DNA of 64,000 nucleotides from Terriglobales bacterium (GCA_035567895.1 DATMPC010000058.1:402675-466674), one strand, 5' to 3'. Counted from the stretch's first letter, positions 29,161 to 38,479 are shown. The notes: a model not told the origin generated them from the sequence alone. Translations and numbers: made by a program.

Positions 29161-29244
29161 GCGCTTTCATCATATCCCACGAGCTATGGGCATCCGAGGC
29201 GAGAGATAGTCCGCCGGAATCGCGTGCTACCATCGAAACTTCTC

Positions 29245-30804
29245 ATGCCCTCAGTCCCATCTGAGACAGATTTCATCGTGGTTGGAGGTGGTATCGCCGG
29301 ACTGCGCGCTGCGGTCGGTCTCGCCGAAGCGGGACGAGTACTGGTTGTGACCAAGCAGGAGGTCACGGAGAGCAACACGCAATATGCGCAGGGTGGAATC
29401 GCCGTTGCTTTGAGCGATGACGATGAAGTCGAGCTTCATCTGCAAGACACGATCGATGCCGGAGATGGACTTGTCAACGTAGGGGCGGCTCGCGTGCTCG
29501 TCGAAGAGGGTCCTGAACGGATTCAGGAGTTGATAGCCTGGGGCACAGAATTTGACCGAAGCGGAAGCAAACTTACCTTCACGCGTGAGGGCGCACACAG
29601 TCGATCGCGCATCCTGCATGCGCACGGAGATTCAACCGGTCGGGAGATAGGACGCGCTCTCATTGCGCGTGCCCGAAGCATCCCGCAAATCGCATTTACT
29701 GAATTCGAATTCACGACGGACCTTTGCCTCGATGGCGACCAAGTCACAGGAGTCGCGATGCTCGCAGCGGATGGCACAGCCAAGACAGTTCGTGCGAAGG
29801 CGGTGCTCCTCGCCACTGGCGGTGCCGGCCAGGTCTATTCGGACACCACAAATCCACCCGTCGCCACTGGCGATGGAATCGCTATGGCATATCGTGCAGG
29901 TGCAGCGATTAGTGACATGGAGTTTTTTCAATTCCATCCCACCGCGCTTTCCCTGCCTGGAGCTCCGCGTTTCCTACTCTCCGAGGCATTGCGGGGAGAG
30001 GGAGCGCTGTTGCTCAATCCGGCTCGCGAGCGATTCATGTCTCGTTACCACGCTATGGCCGAGCTTGCGCCTCGCGACGTTGTAGCTCGCGCGATTGTGC
30101 AAGAGATCGCGGCAAGCACAGCCATGCCTGGCGTGGCCTATCTTGACCTGCGTCATCTGGACGCAGCTCATCTGCGTGCGCGCTTTCCACGCATTTATGC
30201 CACATGCAAACAATACGGCATCGACATCACTGCTGACCTTGTGCCGGTGCGGCCTGCAGCTCACTATCTGATGGGCGGAATAAAGACCGACCTTGATGGA
30301 CGAAGCACGTTGACCGGCCTCTATGCCGCCGGAGAGGCCGCGTGCACAGGTGTGCACGGCGCAAACCGCTTGGCCAGCAATTCCCTGCTTGAAGGATTAG
30401 TCTTCGGTGCTCGCGCCGCTAGTGCGATGAGAAATGAAGGCGGTTCAGGTTCAGGACCGTCCTGTCCGCCACAGGTTCTGCAACGGAACTCAAATGTTGC
30501 TCCTGAAATTGCGGAGCAATTGCGCGCTGCGATGTGGAAGCATGCCGGCGTCGTCCGAAATAGAAGTGGCTTGCTACAACTTCGCCAGCAAATCAATGAC
30601 TGGGAAGATGCTCTAGCTTTGCCTTCCAGACGAGAGGAGATCGAGACAAGAAATCTTCTCGCAGTGGGAGATCTTATTGTGCGCTCCGTATTGGCGAGAG
30701 AAGAAAGCCGTGGAGCTCACTATCGCATCGATTGTCCAAAGCGCGATGATGCACGCTTTCTAAAGCACTCGATTGTTTCGGCGGATAAGATCTACTTCGA
30801 ATAA
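29245..30804 (+). CDS. nadB: L-aspartate oxidase
   Basis: 519 residues from an ATG at 29245; a longer frame from 29089 would overlap the aroB start and lacks family similarity. The FAD fold starts DFIVVGGGIAGLRAAVGLAE. Further marks are NTQYAQGGIAVAL, HSRSRILHAHGDSTG, MEFFQFHPTAL and HYLMGGIKTDLDGRSTL with GLYAAGEAACTGVHGANRLASNSL. NadB oxidises aspartate to iminoaspartate, the first step of de novo NAD synthesis. No nadA or nadC lies next to it in this window. Confidence 0.93.
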   Translation: MPSVPSETDFIVVGGGIAGLRAAVGLAEAGRVLVVTKQEVTESNTQYAQGGIAVALSDDDEVELHLQDTIDAGDGLVNVGAARVLVEEGPERIQELIAWGTEFDRSGSKLTFTREGAHSRSRILHAHGDSTGREIGRALIARARSIPQIAFTEFEFTTDLCLDGDQVTGVAMLAADGTAKTVRAKAVLLATGGAGQVYSDTTNPPVATGDGIAMAYRAGAAISDMEFFQFHPTALSLPGAPRFLLSEALRGEGALLLNPARERFMSRYHAMAELAPRDVVARAIVQEIAASTAMPGVAYLDLRHLDAAHLRARFPRIYATCKQYGIDITADLVPVRPAAHYLMGGIKTDLDGRSTLTGLYAAGEAACTGVHGANRLASNSLLEGLVFGARAASAMRNEGGSGSGPSCPPQVLQRNSNVAPEIAEQLRAAMWKHAGVVRNRSGLLQLRQQINDWEDALALPSRREEIETRNLLAVGDLIVRSVLAREESRGAHYRIDCPKRDDARFLKHSIVSADKIYFE

Positions 30805-30816
30805 GGAACGCGACAT

Positions 30817-32484
30817 TCAGCTGCGTAGGAACTCCAGTTCAACGGTGGTGCAGTCATCCGACGGTGGAGCGCCTTGGGCGAAGTCGCTTACCGCAGCGAA
30901 CAGATCCTGCCCGGCAAGCACCGTAGATTCGAGTCTCTCATCGCCAAAGAATTCACCTTCACGATTTTGAGCTTCGTTCACGCCGTCGCTAACCAGGACG
31001 ACACGGTCACCTGGATTCAACCTGAAGGTGTAGGTTTCGAATTCTGCAGTGGGAATCAACCCTAACGGAAGATTCCCTTCAGTAGGCCTTAGGATTTTGC
31101 CGCCTGTTACGCGCACCGCAGGCACGTGCCCACAGTTTAAAAACTCGCAGTCTCCATCCGGCGTGATCTTTAACACGTTGCAAGTCGCGTACTTCTCGCC
31201 AAGCTTCTTGACGCAGAGAAAGCGATTCACGGCTAAAGCGATCTCCGCGAGAGGAACATGTGCGACTAGTTGCGAATAGATCATGCCTTGAAGAATCGAG
31301 GCGAGAATCGCGGCCGACACTCCTTTTCCGCAGATGTCCGCGAGCACCAAGTACAAGTTGCCGTCGGCCAACACCGCGTCGTAGAAGTCACCGCCGATCT
31401 CCTGACAGGGCAAGCTACGTGCTCTCAGCTTCGCAAAATGCACTTCGGGAATGATGACCGTCATCAGCCGCTGCTGGATCGTTGCAGCAATGGCAAGCTC
31501 TTTTTGATACAGCCGCGCGTTCTGCTCCGCTTGTGCCAACTGCGCGGTCTCGATCAAAGAGGCAGCTTCTGTAGCAACCGTGTTCAGGATGTCTCGGCTC
31601 AGGCTGGATAGGCCGCGCGATGCCAGCCGGCTATCGAGATAAAGAACGCCGTTAATACCGCGCGGTCCCTCGCTCGACTCCATCTGCTGGCCCTGCGTCG
31701 CCATGTTCGTACGGAATAGCGGCATGCAGATAACCGTGCGCAAGTCGTGGGCGACGATGCTCTGGCGGGCCGCAAGGTCTGAATGGCTGGCTGTGTCTGT
31801 GATGATTACGCGCGACGCAGATGTCATGGCGTCTTTGAGGATCGAATGCGAGATCGTAGTGTCGTCCTTGAGTTCGTCCCCAAGCGAAGTCCGTCCGACG
31901 GCCATACTCAGATCGCCTTCCTTGCCAACCAGGAAGACGAAGCCACGCTCCGCTCCAGTGATGCGCAACGTCGCTTCCACAAGCGTTACAAGTACGTCGT
32001 CGAGAGCACCGCGGCTGTTCAGCTTACGGGCTACTTCGAGAAAGAATGCCAGCTTCTCCAGGTCTGAGGCTTCCTTCTCAACCTGGAGCCCGGAAATCTG
32101 GCTCAGCAATTCGCGCGCAGAGCTACCCACTTGGCTGGCTGAGCCATATTGAAAAACAGCAAACGTGCGGTCGTTGCTGCTGCCAAACTGGAGCCGGTCG
32201 TTATTAATCAGTTTGTGACGCTTTACCGGAGCTCCGTTGACGTAGGTACCATGCTTGCTGCCGAGGTCGAGCAGATAGTATTCGCCACCCATCTGCACGA
32301 TTTCGGCGTGGTCGCGAGAAGCCATGGGATCGGTAATAACCATGTGCTTTTCAGCGCGTCGCCCAATGGTGAACGGAAAACTGACAAGAGGAATCGCCTG
32401 CTGCCTGTCTCCTTCGACGCGCAGGAGTACCGGAGACTCCTGCCCGCCTATGATCGTCTTGTCGGCCGTTGCTTGAGTCGACAT
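30817..32484 (-). CDS. FHA-GAF-SpoIIE (PP2C-type) serine phosphatase
   Basis: About 555 residues from the ATG at 32484; a GTG at 32502 is also possible. Domains run in order. The FHA domain (about 20-115; TIGRRAEKHMVITDPMASRDHAEI, LDLGSKHGTYVNG) binds phosphothreonine. A GAF domain follows (about 150-320; GFVFLVGKEGDLSMAVGR). A coiled linker leads to a SpoIIE/RsbU phosphatase (about 350-555), with metal-binding Asp residues in EIGGDFYDAVLADG, LADICGKGVSAA and VLVSDGVNEAQ. Such proteins act in partner-switching control of sigma factors. No anti-sigma or antagonist gene is adjacent. Confidence 0.9.
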   Translation of the reverse strand: MSTQATADKTIIGGQESPVLLRVEGDRQQAIPLVSFPFTIGRRAEKHMVITDPMASRDHAEIVQMGGEYYLLDLGSKHGTYVNGAPVKRHKLINNDRLQFGSSNDRTFAVFQYGSASQVGSSARELLSQISGLQVEKEASDLEKLAFFLEVARKLNSRGALDDVLVTLVEATLRITGAERGFVFLVGKEGDLSMAVGRTSLGDELKDDTTISHSILKDAMTSASRVIITDTASHSDLAARQSIVAHDLRTVICMPLFRTNMATQGQQMESSEGPRGINGVLYLDSRLASRGLSSLSRDILNTVATEAASLIETAQLAQAEQNARLYQKELAIAATIQQRLMTVIIPEVHFAKLRARSLPCQEIGGDFYDAVLADGNLYLVLADICGKGVSAAILASILQGMIYSQLVAHVPLAEIALAVNRFLCVKKLGEKYATCNVLKITPDGDCEFLNCGHVPAVRVTGGKILRPTEGNLPLGLIPTAEFETYTFRLNPGDRVVLVSDGVNEAQNREGEFFGDERLESTVLAGQDLFAAVSDFAQGAPPSDDCTTVELEFLRS

Positions 32485-32544
32485 TTGAGGTACCTGTTGC
32501 ACAGAAGCGTAACACCTCTACTAGATCGAAGGTACAATTTTGCC

Positions 32545-33264
32545 TTGACTACCGACCGAGCAACTAAACGCGTCGTCGTTTCCTGGAGTGGCGGCAAAGA
32601 CAGCGCCTGGACCCTGCACACGCTCCGACAACAGCCTGAGAAATATGTAGTCCTCGGCCTCCTGACTACGATCAATCAAGCTTTCAATCGGATCGCCATG
32701 CACGGCGTACGGCGCGAATTGCTCGAAGCGCAGGGCGAAGCTGCGGGATTGCCGCTCTGGACCATTCCCTTACCCTCCCCATGTACGAACGAGCACTACG
32801 AGCGCCGGATGACCAACGCGTTGCATTTTCTAAAGCGCCTCGGCATCGACGCCATCGCTTTCGGAGACCTCTACTTACAGGATATTCGCCGATATCGTGA
32901 GACGCAGTTCAGCAACTGCGGCCTTGAACTTCTGTTTCCCGTGTGGGGCTTACCAACCCGGCAGCTCGCCCAGCAAATGCTTCACGCGGGGGTCAAGGCT
33001 CGCCTGAGCTGCGTTGATCCACGATCAGTTCCGCCTGAGTGGGCGGGGAGAGACTACGACGAGAAGCTGCTCGCAGACTTGTCACCCTCCGTCGACCCAT
33101 GTGCAGAAAATGGCGAGTTCCACACGTTTGTTTACTCCGGCCCTATGTTTCGCTCGCCGATTTCAATCATGAACGGAGAAACGGTGAAGCGTGAGGGATT
33201 CGTTTTCTGTGACCTCTTGCGGGGAGCTTCGAGCAGTGAGTCCCAGTCTGCTGCTTCCGGCTGA
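32545..33264 (+). CDS. PP-loop ATP pyrophosphatase (diphthine-ammonia ligase / DUF71-like)
   Basis: 239 residues from a TTG at 32545, chosen because the family begins a few residues later with the PP-loop VVVSWSGGKDSAWTLHTL. Other blocks are GVRRELLEAQGEAAGLPLWTIPLP, DAIAFGDLYLQDIRRYRE and the C-terminal NGEFHTFVYSGPMF, which are typical of the ATP-binding domain 4 family (Dph6/MJ0570). In eukaryotes and archaea Dph6 amidates diphthine; bacterial members lack that target and their role is unresolved, with cofactor salvage one proposal. The 60-bp gap from the divergent phosphatase must hold both promoters. Confidence 0.8.
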   Translation: MTTDRATKRVVVSWSGGKDSAWTLHTLRQQPEKYVVLGLLTTINQAFNRIAMHGVRRELLEAQGEAAGLPLWTIPLPSPCTNEHYERRMTNALHFLKRLGIDAIAFGDLYLQDIRRYRETQFSNCGLELLFPVWGLPTRQLAQQMLHAGVKARLSCVDPRSVPPEWAGRDYDEKLLADLSPSVDPCAENGEFHTFVYSGPMFRSPISIMNGETVKREGFVFCDLLRGASSSESQSAASG

Positions 33265-33382
33265 GGTGCAGGCGGCCGTTGAATTCATCGAGAACCGATT
33301 AAACTAGAGAAAAAGGCTAGCCCCCACTGGCAACGTTACTTTCATACCGGGCCTGCAGGCCTATACAAGGGACTCTATTTAC

Positions 33383-34087
33383 ATGAATACACCTGCAACA
33401 TCGGTGGCCGACTACGCCGCGCGCGCGGTCGGTCCAATTATTCTCCTCGGCGCGCCTGGCGCCGGCAAAGGTACGCAAGCAAAACAGATCGTCGAACGTT
33501 ATGGAATTCCGCAAATCTCCACCGGCGATCTTTTGCGCGAAAACGTGAAACTCGGAACCGAATTAGGTAAGAAAGCGAAAGCAGTAATGGATTCCGGCAA
33601 GCTGGTATCTGACGAGCTCGTCTGCGACATGGTTGCGGAACGCCTATCACGTCCAGACTGCGCCCGCGGATATATCCTCGATGGCTTTCCTCGCACCGTG
33701 GCACAGGCGGAGTGGCTCGATGGATTTCTTGCTGCGCGCGGCTCAAAGCTGCCGCTGCGCGTGATCAAAATCGCAGTCGATTACGACAAACTCCTGAAGC
33801 GGCTCACAGGACGCCGCACCTGTCCCGTTTGCGGAACCATTTACAACATGTACACGAATCCGCCCAAAGTGGACCAGATTTGCGACCGCGAAGGCGCCAA
33901 GTTGACGTTCCGTAAAGATGACAGTGAGGAAGCGATCGGAACGCGATTAACGGCCTACGAAAAAGACACGCTTCCGCTGACCGATTACTACCGCCAGCGT
34001 GGGATTCTCAAAGAAATCAGTGGTGACTCGGAGCCAGGGCAAGTAACGAGAGAATTGTTGGGAGCCTTGGACAAAAGCGCCGCTTAG
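33383..34087 (+). CDS. adk: Adenylate kinase
   Basis: 234 residues. P-loop ILLGAPGAGKGTQAK, the AMP-binding stretch STGDLLRENV, and GYILDGFPRTVAQAEWL. The long LID carries a zinc-knuckle-like set CPVC ... QICDREG; the fourth ligand position is Asp or Glu rather than Cys. About 17 extra residues precede the usual N-terminus and are kept because the ATG has AGGGA upstream. It interconverts ATP, ADP and AMP. It is not in the usual secY ribosomal-protein operon, although spc-operon separation is common. Confidence 0.94.
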   Translation: MNTPATSVADYAARAVGPIILLGAPGAGKGTQAKQIVERYGIPQISTGDLLRENVKLGTELGKKAKAVMDSGKLVSDELVCDMVAERLSRPDCARGYILDGFPRTVAQAEWLDGFLAARGSKLPLRVIKIAVDYDKLLKRLTGRRTCPVCGTIYNMYTNPPKVDQICDREGAKLTFRKDDSEEAIGTRLTAYEKDTLPLTDYYRQRGILKEISGDSEPGQVTRELLGALDKSAA

Positions 34088-34472
34088 ACAAGACCCTGCT
34101 TCGGTCAACTGATCTGCGAATGACGACCGACGGTCGTGCCTCCGAATCGCAGTGCTGTGCGCAGAACAGCGAATTTAACAGTGAATTTCTTCCAATCGCG
34201 GCCTGCGAGCAACGGATAATTTCGCGCAAGGGCTTCCCTGCCAATCGCTTGCCAAAAACCCGAAATTCCGTCGGTCGCTCTAGAACAGTGAAAAACAGTG
34301 AATTAGCAGTGAATTCGGCAAATTCAATCCGTTGCTCGCAGCGGAATTGTTTCGCGCTTCCCCGACGTTCTTAGCCAGAAGTGGATTCCCAAATAGAGAA
34401 TAGAGCTTGCTTTCCAGTTCCGATTCATGGTACCAGCGAACTATGTTCGCTGGTGACGAGAGGATCGCCGGT
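34088..34472. other. Non-coding spacer with CAGTGAA-type repeats
   Basis: No gene is supported. Between about 34160 and 34320 the heptamer (A)CAGTGAA followed by TT or AT occurs at least four times on the + strand, with a degenerate ACAGCGAATT copy, and GCGAG/GCTCGC arms nearby (TGCGAGCAACGGAT near 34205 against ATCCGTTGCTCGCA near 34327) form a long inverted repeat around the block. The arrangement suggests a repeat element of about 135 bp. Confidence 0.45.
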
Positions 34473-34504
34473 TCAAGAAAAGAAGCCGGGCGAGGACGCC
34501 CGGC
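34473..34504 (-). terminator. Rho-independent terminator of the oligopeptidase gene
   Basis: On the reverse strand a perfect 8-bp GC stem (GCCGGGCG, loop TCCT, CGCCCGGC; 34485-34504) is followed by a T-rich tail (TTCTTTTCTT). It lies 8 bp after the stop of the oligopeptidase gene. Confidence 0.85.
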
Positions 34505-34511
34505 GCTCCGG

Positions 34512-36644
34512 TTAGTCTTGGATTCCCATCTGATTCAAAATGTACGCGTAGTCGAACGCAGCGTCATGCAACCTGTCATAGCGGCCTGATGCTCCACCAT
34601 GCCCTGCCCCCATGTTCGTCTTGAGAATCAAGGTCTTGTGGTCATTGCGTGTAGCGCGCATCTTGGCTACGTATTTCGCCGGCTCCCAGTACATCACCTG
34701 ACTGTCGTTGAATGACGTCTTCACCAGGATGTTCGGATAGGTCTTTTGCTGAATGTTGTCGTAGGGCGAGTAGCTGATCATGTAGTCGAACGCCGGCTTT
34801 TCCTTGGGATTGCCCCACTCTTCGAATTCCGTCACCGTGAGCGGCAAAGATTCATCGAGCATGGTATTCATCACGTCGACGAATGGAACCTTGGCTATGA
34901 CAGCGTGGAAAAGATCGGGACGCATGTTGGTCACTGCGCCCATCAGCAGACCGCCGGCGCTGCCGCCTTCAATCACCAGCTTGTCTTTTGAGCCATATCC
35001 CTTGCTGAGCAAATACTCGGCAGAGGCTATGAAATCGGTGAACGTGTTCTTCTTCTGCATCATGCGTCCGGCGTCGTGCCAGGTCTTCCCCATCTCGCCG
35101 CCGCCACGCGGATGGGCTATGGCATATACGACGCCACGATCCACAAGACTGAAAAGGTTCGAGTTGAAGTTCACATCGATCGAGATGCCATAAGAGCCGT
35201 ACCCATACAGGTAGAGCGGGCCTGAACTGTCGAGCTTCTTGCCCTTGAGATACACGACCGAAATGGGAATTTTCGTCCCGTCCGTCGCAGGCGCATAGAG
35301 TTGTTCGACCTGATATCGAGTCCGGTCATATCCGCCGGGGACCTCTTTTTGCTTCAGCAGCGTGGAGGCGCCGCTGGCCATGTCGTATTCATAAACGGAC
35401 TGCGGCGTTACGAACGACTGATAGCTGTAGCGGAACTTCGTAGTGTCGTACTCGCGATTCACGTACGGCGACGAGACATAGGCTGGCTCCGGAAACGGAA
35501 TACGGTGCGATTTCCCACTCTGCAAATCGGCGACGGAGATCTGGGGTAATCCGTTCTCGCGCTCGTAGGTGATGTAGTAATTCTTAAAAAAGTCGGTGTC
35601 ATCCAGCATGACGTTTGGCCGATGCGGAATCACTTCCTGCCAGTTCGCCTTAGCAGGAGCTGCCACCGGCGCTTTCACCAGGCGATAGTTCCTGCCAGTA
35701 TCGTTAACGCGGATGTAGAAGAAATCGCCGTTGTGATCGGGATAGTATTCGATGTCCTGCTTGCGCGGCTCAATCACCTTCCACTCCGCTGCCGGCTGAT
35801 CGGCGGCGATGAAGCGGGCCTCGCTGGTAGTATGACTTCCCGAAATGAGAAAGATGTATGCCTTGCTCCGCGTCCTGAAGACTTCGACACTGAAGCGCGC
35901 ATCCTTTTCTTCGTAGATGAGATCGTCAGGGTCTGTAGTGCCTACCTTGTGCCGATACAGCCGGTATTGGCGCTTGGCGGAGTCTTCGACGGTGTAAAAC
36001 AGCGTCTTGTTATCGTTGGCCCAGGCAACTGAGCCGGTCTTCTCGATGTGATCCGAGAGCAGGTTCCCTGTGCGCAGGTCCTTCACTGCAAGGGTGTACT
36101 GGCGGAAGCCGGTATTGTCGGTGGAATAGGCCAGCAGGTTGCCATCGTCACTTACCTGGTAGGCGGCGACTGCCATGAACGATTGGCCCTTGGCCAATTC
36201 ATTCAGGTCGAGAACTACCTCCTCTGGCGCTTCCATGTTGTCCTTACGACGGCAGCGGATGGGATACTGCTTTCCCGTTTCGGTGCGCGAGTAATAGAAG
36301 TAGTCGCCGTATTTGTACGGCACGTCGACATCTGTTTCCTTGATGCGGCTGAGGAGCTCATCGTAGAGCCTCTTCTGCAAAGCCTCCGTAGGCTTCATGA
36401 CGGCCTCGGTATAGGTGTTCTCAGCATCGAGATAAGCCTTGACCTCGGGGTTCTTCTTGTCGCGGAGCCAGAAGTAGTTGTCGACCAGCTTGTGCCCGTT
36501 GATTTCCGTCACTTTTTGCACTTTCTTAGCGACGGGCGGGACAGGAGGAGCGGAAGGGGTATCGGCGGCTTCCAGCGTGAGAGTCGTATAGGACACACTC
36601 AAGAGTACAAGAACCACGGCCATGCGTGCGGTCAGCTTGATCAT
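34512..36644 (-). CDS. Prolyl oligopeptidase family serine peptidase (oligopeptidase B-like, S9A)
   Basis: 710 residues with an N-terminal hydrophobic segment (MIKLTARMAVVLVLLSVSYTTLTL) that looks like a signal or anchor. The seven-bladed propeller region (about 60-440) is followed by the alpha/beta-hydrolase domain. The nucleophile is in VIEGGSAGGLLMGAV, the Asp is expected near LVKTSFNDSQVMYWEPAK and the His in NMGAGHGGASGRYD. FVDVMNTMLDESLPLTVTEFEEWGNP is a strong oligopeptidase B signature. The enzyme cuts short peptides after basic residues in its characterised relatives, and here is probably periplasmic. Confidence 0.92.
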   Translation of the reverse strand: MIKLTARMAVVLVLLSVSYTTLTLEAADTPSAPPVPPVAKKVQKVTEINGHKLVDNYFWLRDKKNPEVKAYLDAENTYTEAVMKPTEALQKRLYDELLSRIKETDVDVPYKYGDYFYYSRTETGKQYPIRCRRKDNMEAPEEVVLDLNELAKGQSFMAVAAYQVSDDGNLLAYSTDNTGFRQYTLAVKDLRTGNLLSDHIEKTGSVAWANDNKTLFYTVEDSAKRQYRLYRHKVGTTDPDDLIYEEKDARFSVEVFRTRSKAYIFLISGSHTTSEARFIAADQPAAEWKVIEPRKQDIEYYPDHNGDFFYIRVNDTGRNYRLVKAPVAAPAKANWQEVIPHRPNVMLDDTDFFKNYYITYERENGLPQISVADLQSGKSHRIPFPEPAYVSSPYVNREYDTTKFRYSYQSFVTPQSVYEYDMASGASTLLKQKEVPGGYDRTRYQVEQLYAPATDGTKIPISVVYLKGKKLDSSGPLYLYGYGSYGISIDVNFNSNLFSLVDRGVVYAIAHPRGGGEMGKTWHDAGRMMQKKNTFTDFIASAEYLLSKGYGSKDKLVIEGGSAGGLLMGAVTNMRPDLFHAVIAKVPFVDVMNTMLDESLPLTVTEFEEWGNPKEKPAFDYMISYSPYDNIQQKTYPNILVKTSFNDSQVMYWEPAKYVAKMRATRNDHKTLILKTNMGAGHGGASGRYDRLHDAAFDYAYILNQMGIQD

Positions 36645-37294
36645 TGTCGCTTTGGCTCCGAGCTTAAGTTGTTGAAACAGAGCAGCATAGACCTTGGGGG
36701 CCGGAATGGCCAGCGTAGTTTCCTCCCGGGAACCCTATATTTTTTGGCTCCCGCCGGCACCTTATGTTCTGACGACTCGTATGCTCGCCAAGCTCCGTAT
36801 GCTTGCCAAACCCCCGTATGCTTGCTAAGCAAAAGATACCGCGCTTACAACTAACCTCCGGAAACTCCTCGGAGGTTTCCGCCGTCTGCGCAGCCTGCGG
36901 GCGTATTTTCCACGCTTACGTCAGAACCTGTGAGAAAGACGCTATCGTGCGCCTGCAACGTAACTTCCGGCTCCACGCGCGTCTGGCTCACGGGCAGGTG
37001 ATTCGCAACTCAACGTTGCAGGTTAACCTTGAGTCCGACCTAGCACCCACCGGATGAGCTTCGCAAGCCCACTTCCCGATCGAGTTCGGTCTAAACTCCG
37101 CTGAACTTGAGAGCTGCTTTCCAAATCTATTTTGTATAAGAACGTAAAGTATGCGTGAAACCGCGCCGTCGGGACAAAACAGGACTATAATGCCCGCAAA
37201 TACGGGCCATAAGGCCCGCCGATAGCGGCCCCTTCGATCCGTTGCGCTCCACGCACGGGTTCGAGGGACCAGAATAGAACCCGTCGAGGTGGAT
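36645..37294. other. Largely non-coding spacer with a three-fold direct repeat
   Basis: A spacer of 650 bp. Three imperfect direct copies of an 18-bp unit (CCGTATGCTTGCCAAGC-like) lie at about 36778-36794, 36795-36812 and 36813-36830. Just after them AACCTCCG (36853-36860) and CGGAGGTT (36870-36877) form a perfect 8-bp hairpin. A possible small gene is listed separately; the remainder shows nothing I can name. Confidence 0.5.
36803..37057 (+). CDS. Possible small zinc-ribbon-like protein
   Basis: An 84-residue frame with a TTG start, whose middle reads AVCAACGRIFHAYVRTC and then KDAIVRLQRNFRLH. The CxxC followed by a third Cys and a charged helix is a layout seen in small zinc-binding proteins of soil bacteria. 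There is no clear ribosome site and the first codons overlap the direct repeats, so a chance frame is quite possible. Confidence 0.25.
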   Translation: MPNPRMLAKQKIPRLQLTSGNSSEVSAVCAACGRIFHAYVRTCEKDAIVRLQRNFRLHARLAHGQVIRNSTLQVNLESDLAPTG

Positions 37295-37570
37295 ATGTCT
37301 GGATCGCCGATAATTATGTTGCTCATCCTCTGGGGCGGAATCACCCTGGTTTTGGTAGTTCTCCTCATCTATCGCAGTACTCTCACCATGCACGAAGACG
37401 ATCAGCTCTTTCTGAGCGAAGGCGAGAATGCAATGGCTCAGGAACAGGCCGAACTGCAAAAAAAGATGAGCAAGCTTCAGCCGTTTGTTCGTGCCTGTGG
37501 GGCGCTATCAGTTTTGCTGCTTGTCGTAATGGCCGGTATGGGCGCTTACGACATGTACAAGAACTTCTAA
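37295..37570 (+). CDS. Small two-helix membrane protein
   Basis: 91 residues from the ATG at 37295, which has GAGG five bases before it. Two hydrophobic segments (about 5-25 and 70-87) flank a soluble, Glu/Gln-rich middle of about 40 residues (MHEDDQLFLSEGENAMAQEQAELQKKMSKL) likely to be a short coiled coil. No family is recognised. It is a single gene between two spacers. Confidence 0.7.
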   Translation: MSGSPIIMLLILWGGITLVLVVLLIYRSTLTMHEDDQLFLSEGENAMAQEQAELQKKMSKLQPFVRACGALSVLLLVVMAGMGAYDMYKNF

Positions 37571-37800
37571 ACATCGCGTTTCACAGCAGCGGCCAGAGAT
37601 CCACGCAACCTTAGTTGCGCGGCGTTGCGTGTGTTTTTCTTGCAATTCGAGACCAAGGCTACCCTGCTGTCTCAATTGCGCGGCCAAAAAGGACAATCTG
37701 CGCCATTATTTGTCCCTGCCCACGGCAACCTGCCCTGCCGAATCAGCTTCTCTGTTGATGAAGTAGTTATTCCTTGGAGAGAACCGCCTGAGGGCAAACC

Positions 37801-38217
37801 ATGCCAATTGAAACAAATCAAAAGCCAAGTCCAGAGAAAACGCGCAAAGCGCTGCTCGTGGACGGCGACAATGATCGCTATCGACGGAAAGACCGAACCG
37901 GTCAGCTGCAGCAGGCAGGATTCAGAGTATTCCCTGTCCTGAAGATCGACCACGCCCGCGCCCGCACCAAACCCGGCGCCTTCGACCTGATCGTTGTGAT
38001 TCCCGGCGAAAACGCGGAACTCGCGATGGAGTTTTGCGATGAAGTTCGCCGAAACAACCCGCAGCAGCAGATCCTTCTAGTTTCCGGCGCGAATCAGGCT
38101 CTTCCGGAACGGGACTACATCCTTTCAAGTTGGGAGGAGCTAATGAAGAAGGTCAGTTCGACTTCAAACGGAAACGCGAGTCAGATTCCCCCGCAAAATT
38201 CCCTGACAGCGGCATAG
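37801..38217 (+). CDS. Response-regulator-receiver-like protein, degenerate
   Basis: 138 residues. The start of a CheY-like fold is suggested by KALLVDGDNDRYRRKDRTGQLQQAGFRVFPVL (acidic DGDND), and by FDLIVVIPGENAE, where a receiver would have the phosphorylatable Asp at the end of strand 3; here the place reads IVVIPGE, without Asp. QQILLVSGA resembles strand 4. It is therefore probably a pseudo-receiver that cannot be phosphorylated in the usual way. The C-terminal 25 residues are unstructured. It is the last chromosomal gene before the integrated element. Confidence 0.6.
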   Translation: MPIETNQKPSPEKTRKALLVDGDNDRYRRKDRTGQLQQAGFRVFPVLKIDHARARTKPGAFDLIVVIPGENAELAMEFCDEVRRNNPQQQILLVSGANQALPERDYILSSWEELMKKVSSTSNGNASQIPPQNSLTAA

Positions 38218-38389
38218 AGCGGGCAACTCAGTACCCGCTCCTGCCGCAAGCAGTCTCCCCGAACCCGCACAAGCATAGGATCCTTACTGGAATCCTGAGC
38301 TATCAGTGTCCTCATCGGTTACATGGGTAAAAGCATCTACCGCAAGCATCGCTGAACCTGTGGCAGAAGCTCTGGAACTGAGCTAAGGT

Positions 38390-38395
38390 TATAGA
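38390..38395 (+). promoter_or_regulatory. Candidate -10 box of the original tRNA-Leu gene
   Basis: TATAGA lies 11 bp before the truncated tRNA copy, the right distance for a start just upstream of the mature 5' end. No good -35 is seen. If functional, this orphan promoter now reads into the left end of the element. Confidence 0.4.
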
Positions 38396-38406
38396 TGTCA
38401 CGGGAC

Positions 38407-38447
38407 GCGAAAGTGGCGGAATTGGCAGACGCACCAGACTTAGGATC
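38407..38447 (+). repeat. attL: 5' half of tRNA-Leu(UAG)
   Basis: 41 bases identical to 53461-53501, covering the tRNA acceptor 5' strand, D arm and anticodon stem-loop up to the second base of the 3' anticodon stem. After 38447 the sequence departs and no 3' half of a tRNA follows, so this copy is not a functional tRNA. It marks the left boundary of the element. Confidence 0.9.
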
Positions 38448-38479
38448 GAAAATTTTAGGGTTGCGGTGTTTGGTGGCGG

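Noticed and set aside
29089..29244. Longer nadB start
   Set aside because: It would overlap the aroB start region, and the extra 52 residues do not match the family; the FAD motif begins just after the ATG at 29245.
36048..36854. 268-residue + strand frame
   Set aside because: It lies inside and antisense to the oligopeptidase gene, which has strong family motifs and a terminator.
38407..38447. Second tRNA-Leu gene at the left end
   Set aside because: Only the 5' half is present; the sequence after 38447 has no variable arm, T arm or acceptor 3' strand. It is the att duplicate.
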